64,000 nt of DNA from Onchocerca lupi (lineage: Eukaryota; Nematoda; Chromadorea; Rhabditida; Onchocercidae), in assembly GCA_028564675.1 (NCBI GenBank), contig JAOVVO010000039.1, positions 124,001-188,000 on the forward strand. The letters run 5' to 3'. The translations under genes and the position numbers were made by a program. The notes under the pieces are model-generated. The model was not told the origin of the DNA and did no database searches. It worked only from the letters and a program-made list of their open reading frames with translations. Of the stretch, positions 1 through 11,177 are shown piece after piece. Numbering within the stretch: the first letter of the stretch is position 1; every line of letters starts with the position of its first letter.

Positions 1-1
1 C

Positions 2-124
2 TCCCCAATTCTTGAAAAGATGGGAAGTGAAATTATCGAATTGTGTCATCAGTGTGTAAAGTTGGATGAAGAAGTTTTACTTACCATTGCATGTCATTCA
101 TTCATTGAATATGGTTCTCCATGA
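2..124 (+). CDS. 3'-terminal exon of an unrecognised gene (partial)
   Basis: Frame 2 is open from the window edge to a TGA at 122-124 and encodes about 40 residues ending in IEYGSP. The composition (ILEKMGSEIIELCHQC, then KLDEEVLLTIACHSF) reads like an amphipathic helical segment rather than shadow translation of AT-rich DNA. No domain is recognisable in so short a piece, and the exon's 5' end lies outside the window. I infer that it is the last exon of a plus-strand gene, with the bases after 124 as its 3' UTR. A chance open frame is the alternative. Confidence 0.4.
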   Translation, partial: SPILEKMGSEIIELCHQCVKLDEEVLLTIACHSFIEYGSP

Positions 125-618
125 AATTAGAAAAGTTTTCCATTACCTATTGCGTTTATCTCAATCAAAGTTTTAACAAATTCTATTCACGAAGTGCTAC
201 TGATCATTACATGTTACAAACCAGCTGTTCATATGGTGAATGTTTGTTGTTTATAGTGAATAAAGATTTCCAAAGAAATTCATGGCGAAATAGTGATCGG
301 TTAATGTGAGCACTTTGTATTTTATGAAATTATATTATAAGTTTCCTTTGATTTTAATTAATGACCGTTTTTAGAGGATGTTATCCAAAACTCAGATCGT
401 CTCTTTTCAAAAATGCAATTTTGATGATTTAAAGTTTTAACACTCTGTAGATACAATTAAAAAGAGGAAAGTGGATTGTGAAGATTTATTCTACTACCAG
501 AAGTTGATGGTAATTAGATCAACTTCCAAGCCTTGTTTATATTACCAATTAAAAAGCGATTTCTAAGAAAATCTCCAAAGAGGAATTCGGTTGTTTCCAT
601 TGTGTTGGAGAAAAGGGA

Positions 619-691
619 TGCCACGAGCCGGGATCGAACCGGCGACCTTTAGATCTTCAGTCTAACGCTCTCCCGACTGAGCTATCATGGC
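619..691 (-). tRNA. tRNA-Phe (anticodon GAA)
   Basis: The reverse complement folds into a standard 73-nt cloverleaf. The 7-bp acceptor stem is GCCATGA paired with TCGTGGC (one G-T wobble), with discriminator A. The D arm contains AGCTCAGTCGGGAGAGC, the anticodon stem TTAGA/TCTAA encloses loop CTGAAGA (anticodon GAA), and the T arm is GCCGG-TTCGATC-CCGGC. There is no intron and CCA is not encoded, as expected for a eukaryotic nuclear tRNA. It lies head-to-head with the arfaptin-like gene, its 5' end only about 34 bp from that gene's predicted ATG. Confidence 0.97.
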
Positions 692-724
692 AGTGTATTG
701 TTTGGTAAATGTTATTCATTACAG

Positions 725-3700
725 ATGATGCCGGAAAGTAGTAATATGTTTGTTTATGGATGTAATAATAATGGCGCTGTGATCGGTTCAGGTAAGGAAA
801 CATTCGAGGTATTGCTCAGCAAATATTAAAGGCTAAAAAGTTCGAATCTTTTAATTGCTTTTGATAGATAAATTTCGGAATTATGCGAGTTTATCTTGTG
901 ACATGCGAAAGGTTAAGGCTGTTTAAATCTCTGTTGACTTCGTCTGAAAATTAGAAAAATCTTTTGGAGACAATTGGAACTTGCTTTGACTGCGTAAATA
1001 GCAAATAGTCACTCTAGACTCAAATAATTATCACTTTCCAGTACAAATCATTCACTGTTCCAAATTATTTGGTTGCTATCACTTATTTGTTATCACATTT
1101 GTTAGCATTATTCTACTCTTTCTAATCCTTTCATTCTAATATCAACTTTTATTTTTATTTCCAGTTTCAGTCCTTCCTTTTCGTCCAGTGCATTATTTCT
1201 CCTCTTTCCCTGGAAGTCTTCGATAATTATTTGATGTATTGATAATTAGATTTGTCTTGCTCGATTTTTATTGGATTCCATTGAATTTCGTCTGTCCATC
1301 GATGACTTAATCTTTGTAAATCCCATCACTGCTTACAAAATTTAGAGAATTCAACATTTGCAAAGCGATTTCGATCACTATTTTCATGAAAAAAATGTAT
1401 GAAAAATGCGTAATTATTTAATTACACTTTGGTGTTTCTTTTATTTTTGTAGAACTATTCCAAGATCGTAAGCAAAAGATAATATATATTTCCATAATTC
1501 TTGCTTCTTGATTAAACTTAAATAAATGTTGAGTTTTTTATTTCGCAACTTTCAGCTCATATTTTCGATTTTTAAATGCAAAAATTGAATCAATTTTAAT
1601 TTTAGCTTCGGATGGAGTGCAACGATCTCCCTCACCAGTCAGAAGTATAGTATGTAACACGTAAGATTTAAAATACATACAAGATTCGTATAATTTGAAT
1701 TCACATTTTTCCAGAATACTTTTTTTGAATATAAAATCGAATTAATGTCGACGGGTGGCTGGTTCGGTATGAAAATGTAAGCATAATGTCTGTCCATGCA
1801 TAAGAGAATATTAAAATCATTTAAATAGTCTTACTGACTTTGCAGTTTTGCTTCCAAAATATGTGCTTTTGTACATTGTAACATAAGTTTTCTCTCCAGA
1901 TGAAATTTAGTTTCTTAAAAAAATTTTTTTTTGAATGATTTTGCATTGAATATATTTCGTTTATTTGCGATTTGAGAGGTTATTGGATCTTGCTGTGTAT
2001 ATATCCCTTAATAGATAAGAAGATGACTATGCAGATTCTAAAAATCTTATAGATGAAGTTTTTGAAATGATCTTTGCAATCGAAAACTCAACATTTTCGT
2101 GAAAATCGAAGTATTATAAATTCACTTTTTAATTGGGCCTTTCATGTATCGCTGACTGAAAACAAAAAAGCGAACTTTTTCTGCAGTCATTTTGGTACAT
2201 TTGAATAAAAAGGAACGTTTATGGAAGAGCACTTTTAATTGAAATTTGGAATTATTTATTTTAGTAATCTTGAAAAAGTTTTTCTTTCACTGTTTACTAC
2301 ATTCAGATCCGATTTGGCACAGATGGCTGCAAAAATAGATTCATTGAAAAAATGGACCGTTTCGACTTATAAAATAACGAAACAGTCTATATGTGAAAAT
2401 TTAGGAAAGGTTGGGAAATTTTTAAAAGAAATTTTCCTTTATAGAAAATTCCATCTGTTTTTACTAAGCTTTTGTTTCATACATTTCATATTTCATACTT
2501 TTTGTTTCATATTTTATTCATATTTTATTTTATTCTTTCCTTTTTACTATATTCATATCTATTGCTTTTTTCATTTATGATGCAATATTGATTTCTTTTG
2601 TGTCTTTTTTGAAGGCTTTTAAATTAGTGGTGCATTTACTTGTACTCTATGTTATTTTATTTCATAATAATGGTTTTAGGTAGAGCGTACAGTTGATAAG
2701 CAATTGGAAGAAGAGATTGAACAATTGAAAATTTTGCACAAATATTACAATCAAGTTTGTTTTCTTAACCTGTTACCTTCAGTTTTTGAATTGTTGCTAT
2801 TTATTTGTTGTCTTCAAATATTTCTGATAACGAATTTGAATTAAATAAATTTTAATTTATTTCAGATGTTAGCAATGTCAAAATCATTTACTTCAAATTT
2901 TCATCAAATGAACGAAGCACAAAAAGGTTTAGCAGAATCTCTTTATCAACTCTCACTGAAAGAAATCAGCTTGAGCGTAAGCTTATTTTCAATTTTAGAA
3001 AATTCCTAGAAGTTAAAACTATTTTGTAAAAAACTTTCCTGTACTGATTATTCGTTCGGAAATGCTCCAGTTAATTTCTTCTTCTTTAACTACATGAGTC
3101 AATTGATTATAAGCTCACTATAAAATTTTTATTTATTTGAGTCCATTAAATTTTGTTTCTTATAACATGAAATCTCAGAGTCTGATGGCACTTTTGAAAT
3201 TATAAGAATAATTAACACTATTTTTTTTTAGGCAGAATGTTCCTCAAACTGTGATTCATTGCGTTCAGTGGCACATAACGGTGAACTTCTAGAGCGAGCT
3301 TTGTCATTTTTTCTTTCATCAATTAAGACACTGTCCGAGAAAACATTTGAAGACACAATGGGAACAATTTATAATTATGACCAGGTTTTTTTTTTTTCAT
3401 TGTTGATGCCAACTAAACTTTTGCTTAATGTTTATCTCATTCTACAATTCTTTATTCCAATCAAACCACGGTAAAGGCTTCACTAGCCAATAAAATGCCT
3501 TCTTTTCACTTCGTTATCGATTTGTAAACCGCAATTTTATAGTTTAATTTAACATGAGATTTATTATAGCGGAGTTTTCATAAATTTACCAGTTATTGAA
3601 TTGATTTCTTAGAGAATAACGATGTTAGAATTCGCCATAATAAATTGTAAAAAAAAAATAGTAAAAGAGATGGAATGAAAAAATTTTCGTCGATCATATT

Positions 3701-6119
3701 GATAAATATTCTCATAATAGGCTCGTTTGGAATATGACGTACATCGTAATGAAACAGCAGCGTTACAACAGTCAAATGCAAGTCCTGAAGCAGTTGCAGA
3801 TGCCGATTTCAGATATAATCAACATCGAAGAAAATATGAACAGTTAAAAGCTGACGTTAAGGTCCTCTTTTCCTCTCTTGATTTCATTTCTAATTCATTT
3901 GTAAGAGCAGGAATCGAGCTTCATAAGATAATGTTTGATGCTAACTGTTAGCTAGATATGAAATCAAAACAAAAAAAAGCCTGGGTTTTTTTTTTAAGTT
4001 GGAAATAAAATAAGTTGTCTTTCACTGAATAATTCTATCATTCGATAATAAGACTGCGATCTTGATTTTTAGGTGAAACTGAAGTTACTGGAAGAGAATC
4101 GATGGAAAGTAATGCGTAAGCAGTTGTTGCTTCTTCATAATGCCTTGATAGCGTATTTCTCAGGTACTAATTTACCTGCGCTATTTATATACTGAGTGAG
4201 ATTATCAGAGCTGTGTTGAGGATATGAATCTTCCGGTAAAACCAACATATTTTATAATACAAAATAAAATGATTCAACATTTCAATATACAAAAGAAATT
4301 TTGATGTTTTTCAGGCAAATGAATCATCTATGTCTAGGCACAAAGGCTTTTGTTCTCTCATTTCCCGACTTGTCAATAGAGCTTATGTGCTTTGCAATGT
4401 TGAAATCCATGTTAATTGTCTGGAATTCGTAAGGACTAAAATTATTTAAGCATTACCCGTTTCTTATTCTTTGTCCTGATAATCAAACCCTTGAATAATC
4501 CATATGCTGCAAACCACTGTCCATTACAAAGACTGAGGACTATTGATATAAAAAGGAGATTCTGGTGGTTATTGTGGTTTTTAAGCAATTTCACCTCACT
4601 CAGTTCTTCACTCGAACTACTCAGTTCACTCTATCCGCCCAACAACATCATCGTACGTATCTGTTTGCAAATACTTGAAGTAACTCAAACGACTTTACAA
4701 GCTTAAAGTAAGTGACTTAAAGGAAAATCATCTCAGCTCACTATCCCATTCGAGTACTTTACAATCTAGATTCCAGGCTACGATTGTGTTTTCTATTTTT
4801 TTACTAATTTGACCGTAATGCGTGTTACATCATCTATTTCACAATAATTTAATGTCAGTTTTCGCAGTAAACCTAGTACACTAATGAGGGCATTGTTCAA
4901 CTAATGCTCAGTACACTAGCCGATACCGAAAATAATTAGGTTTGATATAACTGGTGATGATACCCAAGCACATATGTCTACACTCATGGTTTTATTAAAC
5001 GTTATGTTTTTTGTAACTTTGTAACTACTCCTTGATAGTACTACAGAGTATTAACGTAAATGAATTGGTGAAGGTAGCTGGAGTAAACGCTAATCGCTCT
5101 TCTTACATAAGCTTCTATGGTATATTGAGCATGAATTGAACACTGCCCGCACTGGCATATTAGGTTAGATTTGTGTAAATTAACATTAAATTATTGTGAA
5201 ATAAATAATATAATAAGTATTATGGCCGAATCAGTAAAGAAAGTAGAGAACGCGATAGTAGCTTGGAGTTTGGATTATGAAGTAATAGAAGGAAATGATA
5301 ATATGAACTCAGATGACTTTCCTTTAAATCGAGTCACATTACGTTAAGCTTGTAAAGGTCATTTGAATCATCTACAAATGCTTCGAGTATTTGCAAACAA
5401 ATACGTACGGTAATGGCTGTTGAACAGATGGAGTGAAGAACTGAGTGAGTTCGAATTGATTGAAAAACCGAATAACCGCCAGAATCTCCTTTTTATATCG
5501 ATAGTCCTTAATCTTTGTAGTGGGCGCTGGCTTACAATATATGGGTTATATAAATAAAGTTATCAAATTTGGTTTTCAAGACAAAGGATAAGAGATGGAC
5601 AATGCTTACAACAAGCTTTAGTCCTTGCAATATTTCAGACAATTGACATGGATTTCAACATTTCAATGTGCATGAGCTCTATTAGTAGATCGGAAGATGA
5701 AGAACAAAGGCCTTTGTGCCGAGATATCATAAATGATTTGCCTGCACATGGTGCTTTGATTATTTTATCGTATTTATATTTATATTATAAAATATTTCGT
5801 TAATGACAAATCGTTTTAAATACATGAAATGAGCCATTATGAATTTAAGTAATGTTGCAAAAAGCTTCTGAGAAACTATCTCCGCAATATATACATAAGG
5901 ATTCTAATTAGTTTTTCTCTCGAAGATAGAATTCAAATTAATTGACACGCAAGTTGCTCCTCTGCTAAAGATTGTGAAAAGCTCCAGTGACTGTAAGTCA
6001 GCAAAAATCAATGTTTTTCACATTTAGGCAATGCGAAGGCTTTGTTGTCAGCAATGGAAAATTTAAATTTGGGAGAGATGACAAATGACGGTGTTGCTCC
6101 GTCATTTTTGGAACAGTGA
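725..6119 (+). CDS. Arfaptin-like protein (AH/BAR domain), 10 exons
   Basis: Proposed exons: 725-791, 1606-1649, 1715-1776, 2307-2409, 2680-2754, 2866-2976, 3232-3384, 3721-3861, 4073-4163, 6028-6119. All have GT/AG borders and joining phases, giving 312 residues, close to the vertebrate arfaptin length (about 340). Arfaptins are Golgi-associated BAR-superfamily proteins that bind Arl1/Arf and Rac GTPases and sense membrane curvature. Family resemblance is clear in the last half: LEYDVHRNE in exon 8, then LLEENRWKVMRKQLLLLHNA and LIAYFSGN across exons 9-10, ending APSFLEQ (vertebrate APSWLEEQ). Residues around 60-110 are charged and helical, as in the AH domain. If exon 9 were not spliced to 6028 it would run into a stop at 4193; the 6028 exon restores the conserved C terminus. 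The last intron hosts a foldback element. The ATG at 725 is followed at once by a second ATG at 728, so the start is not certain. Confidence 0.88.
4234..5806. mobile_element. Foldback (long inverted-repeat) element, copy 1
   Basis: The left part (about 4234-4860) reappears inverted at about 5184-5806. Clear pairs are AGGCACAAAGGC near 4336 with GCCTTTGTGCC near 5710, GTTGAAATCCATG near 4400 with CATGGATTTCAAC near 5650, and TTCACAATAATTTAATGT near 4840 with its complement near 5185. The arms are roughly 600 bp and diverged (perhaps 80-85% identical by eye), around a loop of about 320 bp. No transposase is visible. The element lies wholly inside the last intron of the arfaptin-like gene. A related, longer copy is at 49074-51265. 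Exact ends and target-site duplication could not be fixed. Confidence 0.8.
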
Positions 6120-6125
6120 AATAAA
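6120..6125 (+). terminator. AATAAA poly(A) signal of the arfaptin-like gene
   Basis: AATAAA starts one base after the arfaptin-like stop codon (TGA 6117-6119). This implies a very short 3' UTR if it is used, which is common in nematodes. Confidence 0.45.
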
Positions 6126-9100
6126 TGTCTGTTGTAATTAAACAGTTTTATTCTAATTTTTGGAATTATCATCTCGAACGTGAGCGAATAATGTATTTTA
6201 AACCATCTTTGAAACAGTACTAAGGAACGCTGTCAGCACCAAAGAATGAAAATAAGTAAGTATCACCATCGAATATTTCGAAATATTCCCAAGAATTTTT
6301 GTCATGACCTTTAATATTGATTATATAGTTAATGTTTAAATGTATTTGTTGTTTTTTTCTATTTGCATTCAGTGCAAGCACTTATTCAATTGAAAGCGAT
6401 TCAGTTACATTAATATTTTCACTGAATTTACAAATTGAAAATTGTAACAGTTATCAAACTTCAACTTTGGATACCAGCATGATGGCTGCAATTTATTTTC
6501 CAATACTGAATGAAGCGGTTAAAGTTGTGGTTATTCTTGTCTGAATTCTAATTCGAGATACAAGATGGATATAAAAGTCGTTATTCACGACATTGATTAC
6601 CTATTTCTAACTTCTATTTTAAATATTGATCTTTATGAAAATCGTATTCACAATGTTTTTTTCTACCGATTATCTATTCGGTTGCAAGTTCTATTTTAAA
6701 TTTTGATCTTCATTTTCAAAAGTCATCATGCCGTGGAAATGTTTAATATTAATAATTCACTGCCTACTGTATTAAATTATTCGTAAATTTTTTTGTCCCT
6801 GCAGTTTCGATTAACTCTATCTCCTTCTGCATTTGTCAGCTATCGTTTCAAAATTGTTTTCTGAGGACTTTGGAAACAACGTAGAAAAGTAATACTCTTG
6901 AAGTTAGTTCACGAAGAAGTATAGATATTTGGATTCTTCGTTATAAGAAAGTAAAAAAAAAAAAAAAAAACTAAGTGTGAAGCAATGTTTTTCGAAAGTG
7001 AGTACTTTATTGTTTCAATTTTAATATTTTGTCAAAGTGTTTTTCGGTAACTTTTAAAGAAAATGGTGTAGAAGTATTGCAGAAAACATTGTGAAATGCC
7101 TGTCGCTTTATGATTTTTTTCAAAATTATGATCTTAATTTATAATTTCATTGTTATTATACATTAACATTCTTTTGAGTATTGCTTCACATAAAATCAAA
7201 TTAAAACGAAGGGAATCACTTTTTGTTTGCGTTTCACATTTATATCTCTTATCGCTACTGTTATGTACTGCCGAAAAAGCAACGAGAAATAAAGTTTGGG
7301 AATTGGATAAAATAGTGTCCGTGACGAAGTTAATATTGATGTGATGTGATAATGATTCATATAGTGATGGAAAAATTTATAGAGGCAAAACAATAAATGC
7401 TGAATTCATAAATCAAATATCAGAAACAGGGAGAAAAATCAAATTTAGAATCCTCTTAGGAAATTAAATTTATAATGTTTATCATCAGTAATTGGACTGG
7501 AGTGATGAAGTATGATAGTTTTCATACTGAGAAGATCAATAATCAATCGCTATGTTTATAAAGTATAGTGAGGAATGAGCCAAATGTTTTGAAAATGTGC
7601 GTGTGCAAACAACATAGAAGAGGAAGATGCAGACGGATGGTGACAATGCGGCGATGTAAGTAGTTGATGTGACCTTTACCCTTTTTGGCGATGTACTAAA
7701 TTCCATTTCCAAAGCCCCATTCTGCATTGGATTGCTAATGTCGTCATGAAAGACTCAAATTTTTAATCGCCACTCTGCAGCAGTCGGTTGTTTGATCTGC
7801 ATTGTTCTGCATTGTCGATACTTTTATTTGAATTTTTCCAATAATTCGAGATCCTTTGAACTTTCCATCTGTACTTCGACGAATCTTCTAGTCTTCACAC
7901 TAGTTTTCGATAATTTGACGAATTATGGCAGGATACAATTGTACAATTTATTTGGCAAAATCGCTGCTTATTTTTCCTCTCTCCAAAAAATAGCTTTTTC
8001 TTTTAAATTGCAAATTATTACACTCATAAAGTTTTTATTATTCATTTAAAATTTAGAAATGAAAAATCTCCAGCTTTTGAATTTCGAAAATTCTCTCTAC
8101 TATTAAATAAGCATTTCAGAACGAAAATAAACTGAGCAGGAATTAGTTGCCTGCATCTTATTCATTAGCGATTTCTTCATTCAATAAAATTTTTTAATAG
8201 TATTACACTATTGTACTTCCGAATATTCTTAATGAAATATTTTTTGGCAAATTATACATCTGAATCTCTTGATGTATATTTATGAATTAGACTTAGAAAT
8301 ATATCTATGGATTGATAAACTTTTCTGCTCTATCAATTTCAAAAAAATTTTCATTATGGCCATTTTGTTCTATTTTATTTCTCCATTTATATAATCGGTC
8401 CTTCATCTGTCCATATCCGCGCTTTCTCCATCCCGTTTGACTTCAATTATTACTTCCCTCTAATTTTTCATGATACTTCAAAACCTTCCATGATATCTCA
8501 GATCCTAGACAGTTTATTTTACATTTTCTCTAATTTCTAAGTTTCTTCATAAAAGAATCAAAACTATTCAGAATATGGAGAAAAAAAAATACGCCAGAAA
8601 AACAGTAATTTTTAACTATTCCATGGAAAAAAGAAATAAAAAAAGAGGAAAAATAAAAAAAAAGTTCTCTTAATTAATTTTTGTCATGCTGCTTTTCAGA
8701 CTTCCTTGCTTCCTCACAAACAAAATAAACAAAATCTATAAACATATCAAAACAAAAACTTAACTCTAACTCCACTGATTTGTTTAATTGAGAATGCCAA
8801 CTATGAAGCAACAGTGTTATCATTAAAAATGAAATTTCTATTGGCAACTTCATATTCAATTCTTAAATCTTTTGCTTTTTGATATATTTGATGCATAATA
8901 TATAATTTGATTTAACTGCCCCAATTTATATCGCTTTTTCATCATACTTTTAAACTTCTTTGTTCTTTTTTTTTCAGTTCACTTTGGTATAAACGTTTTT
9001 TCAAGTAGTTTTAATGCCTCATTTTTATACTGCAATAGATCTTTCTTAATCGAATTTTTATCCTCTTGTATCTTCTCAAATGAAATCAATAAAGAGATAA

Positions 9101-10570
9101 TTAAGTTGCTCTTTAAAAAAGTCACAATGAAATGAGCAATGCTTAGCAATCAAGAGAATAGTCTAAAATTTGAACGACTACATTACTGAATTTTCTCAAG
9201 TTATTAGCTGGAAGTTTTCAGATTTTCAGTCTTTCAGAATGAAGTTAGAAATTCATTGATAATCACAAAAAAAAAAAAAAAAAGGGTCCCCCATAAAAAT
9301 TTATGAGAAAACAGTTGCACCTGGATCAGAGATAATCTTTCTGCCCCATCTCTTCTCTTTATTTATTCTATTCTTTCATTTATCAGCCATTGAGTGAAGC
9401 TTTTTGAAGCGGTTAATTTTTTAAAACAAATGTTTAGAATGCTTAGAATTCTTTTGCCTTACATGATGTGAGTCCAAGAATTAAATTTAACTGAGATCCA
9501 TATTTTTCATTAAAATTCATATCTATTTTCAAATATCACCTTTCTAACGTATTACTTTCCCTAGTAAGAGAGAGGAAAATCGCTCAATTTTATTAATGAA
9601 TTCGTAATTAATTCAGTTTTAATCTAACATATGCCTTTCATATTTACTTTCTTTTTCATGTGCAACCGATATTTATTGGAAGAGTGATAAAGTATAATCA
9701 AAAACAGATTTATTAATGGGATTATTAGAAAAGATATTTGATTGTTCGAGAGAGAGATAGAGAGTGCATTTGAAGGAAGCGATTTTCTCTATATTTATTG
9801 ACATCGGTAAATTTCTGAATTTGCAGATGTTGGTAGGTTTGTTTCTGTTGTTAGTGCACATATTTAAATCACTTGACCTGTTTTAACCTTTTCGTTGTTT
9901 GTCTTGTTAAAATAAAATATTAGAAATAGATAGAAGGTAAAAAAAGAATATGGCACATTGTATACGATGTCGCACAAACATTTCAATAAACAAACTTTTG
10001 CTTAAAAAAATAGCGAAGAGGAAACTGATGACAAGACAGAAAATATTCTAAAAACATATTTTCTTTCATTTCTTCCTAAAACCGGTTTCTCATGCGCGTT
10101 TTATAATGTAATAGTTTGCTAATGAATTTAAATCTCTCGAGAAGGAATAAGTTTGTAAAAGAAGAAAGAAAAACTATCTTTCATGTCTTTAGAATCAATA
10201 ATAGCCAAGTTTCAATTATAGATATATGACACTTATCAAAGAGGTCTGCTAATTAGGTTTAAAGCAAAGTCTCTGCCAAAATATTCGCGCGTATTGCGCA
10301 CTTTATTAATTACTAATTATTTAACTCGAAAAAAACTGTTTATATTGTTATCTCCAAGATTCTTGCTAGAAAAAAGCTGCGAAAAGGAATATAGGTGAAA
10401 ATGTGAAAGAATGAAATCATTCATTTATAGTCAATTTAAGACAAATTTCTTGAATCAAATACATTAAATGAATTTTAAAACTAAAACGGGATAGTTCTTT
10501 GTCATGAAGAAGAAAAGAATGTAAAGAAGAAATTGTATAATTTCATATCAATTTTCATAAAATCTGAATG
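6126..10570. other. Intergenic AT-rich stretch, no gene recognised
   Basis: Only short, mostly hydrophobic or low-complexity open frames occur. None shows family motifs or a chain of compatible splice sites. Homopolymer A/T runs are frequent (for example near 6954-6970 and 9267-9283). Small exons of unknown proteins cannot be excluded by eye. Confidence 0.5.
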
Positions 10571-11177
10571 AATAAAAATATAAATGCTACCTGTTACTCC
10601 TTAATGATCTCCACGATTCTTTTCAAATTTTGGCACAACCTTGCATTCGAATAGGCGCGTACTTTTATATCAACATACTTTTTTTTCATGTATCACGTGC
10701 GTGACAACTAAAAGTAAGTGAGGGGCGGAGTTTATTGACTCCACCTTCCTTTTTTCTCTCAATCTCCTTCTTTCTCCTATCTCTTTAATAATAACAGGTC
10801 TTCCTTTTTTCGCTCATTTCCCTCCCATTTCTCTAAGAATATGTAATAATTAATAATTAAATAATAATAAATAATAAATAACAACAAATAGTAATGAAAA
10901 ATAACAAGGAATAATAAATATTTAAAAACATGCGCGTATTCGAATGCAATGTTGGTCAAAATTTCAAAGCAGTAGATTAAGGACTTTCCGATATCTAAGA
11001 TTTTGAATTAATTTAGATAAGTTGCGTGTTTAAGAGCTTTCAGAGGTTTAAGATTTTGAACAAGCGAACATTAACATTTTTATTTATATAGAATAACTGG
11101 AGCCGGACATGCGAAGCGTGGCCGGCCCCCATAGACTAGCTGGATCGGCCACGCGCAGCATGGCCCAGTTCAGCTAA
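10571..11177 (+). mobile_element. Short non-autonomous Helitron (copy 1)
   Basis: Both ends match the longer element at 42738-45798. The 5' part shares AAATGCTACCTGTTAC and later GTGACAACTAAAAGTAAG. The 3' part shares ATTCGAATGC, GATATCTAAGATTTTGAATTA and a GC-rich terminal block. The 3' end has Helitron hallmarks: a stem-loop at 11147-11165 (GGCCACGC, loop GCA, GCATGGCC, one mismatch), an 8-nt spacer, then CTAA at 11174-11177 followed by T. A second stem-loop, GCCGGACATGC/GCGTGGCCGGC with loop GAA, lies just upstream near 11103-11127. The middle is only TAA-rich filler and has no helicase, so this is a deletion derivative. The 5' TC terminus was not clear, so the left edge is approximate. 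Confidence 0.75.
11147..11165 (+). repeat. Helitron 3' terminal hairpin (copy 1)
   Basis: An 8-bp stem with one C-A mismatch and loop GCA sits 8 nt before the terminal CTAA. This is the position and form expected of the Helitron rolling-circle termination hairpin. Confidence 0.75.

Noticed and set aside
2239..2580. 113-residue plus-strand open frame
   Set aside because: Only its middle part (2307-2409) is an exon of the arfaptin-like gene. The rest reads through intron into Phe-rich low-complexity sequence.
4164..4195. Arfaptin-like protein ending at a stop at 4193
   Set aside because: The exon at 6028-6119 joins in phase and restores the conserved arfaptin C terminus, so the 4193 stop is intron read-through.
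4313..4330. Acceptor TTTTTCAG at about 4313 as the final arfaptin exon
   Set aside because: It gives only Gly-Lys-stop and lies within the foldback arm; the 6028 exon is far better.
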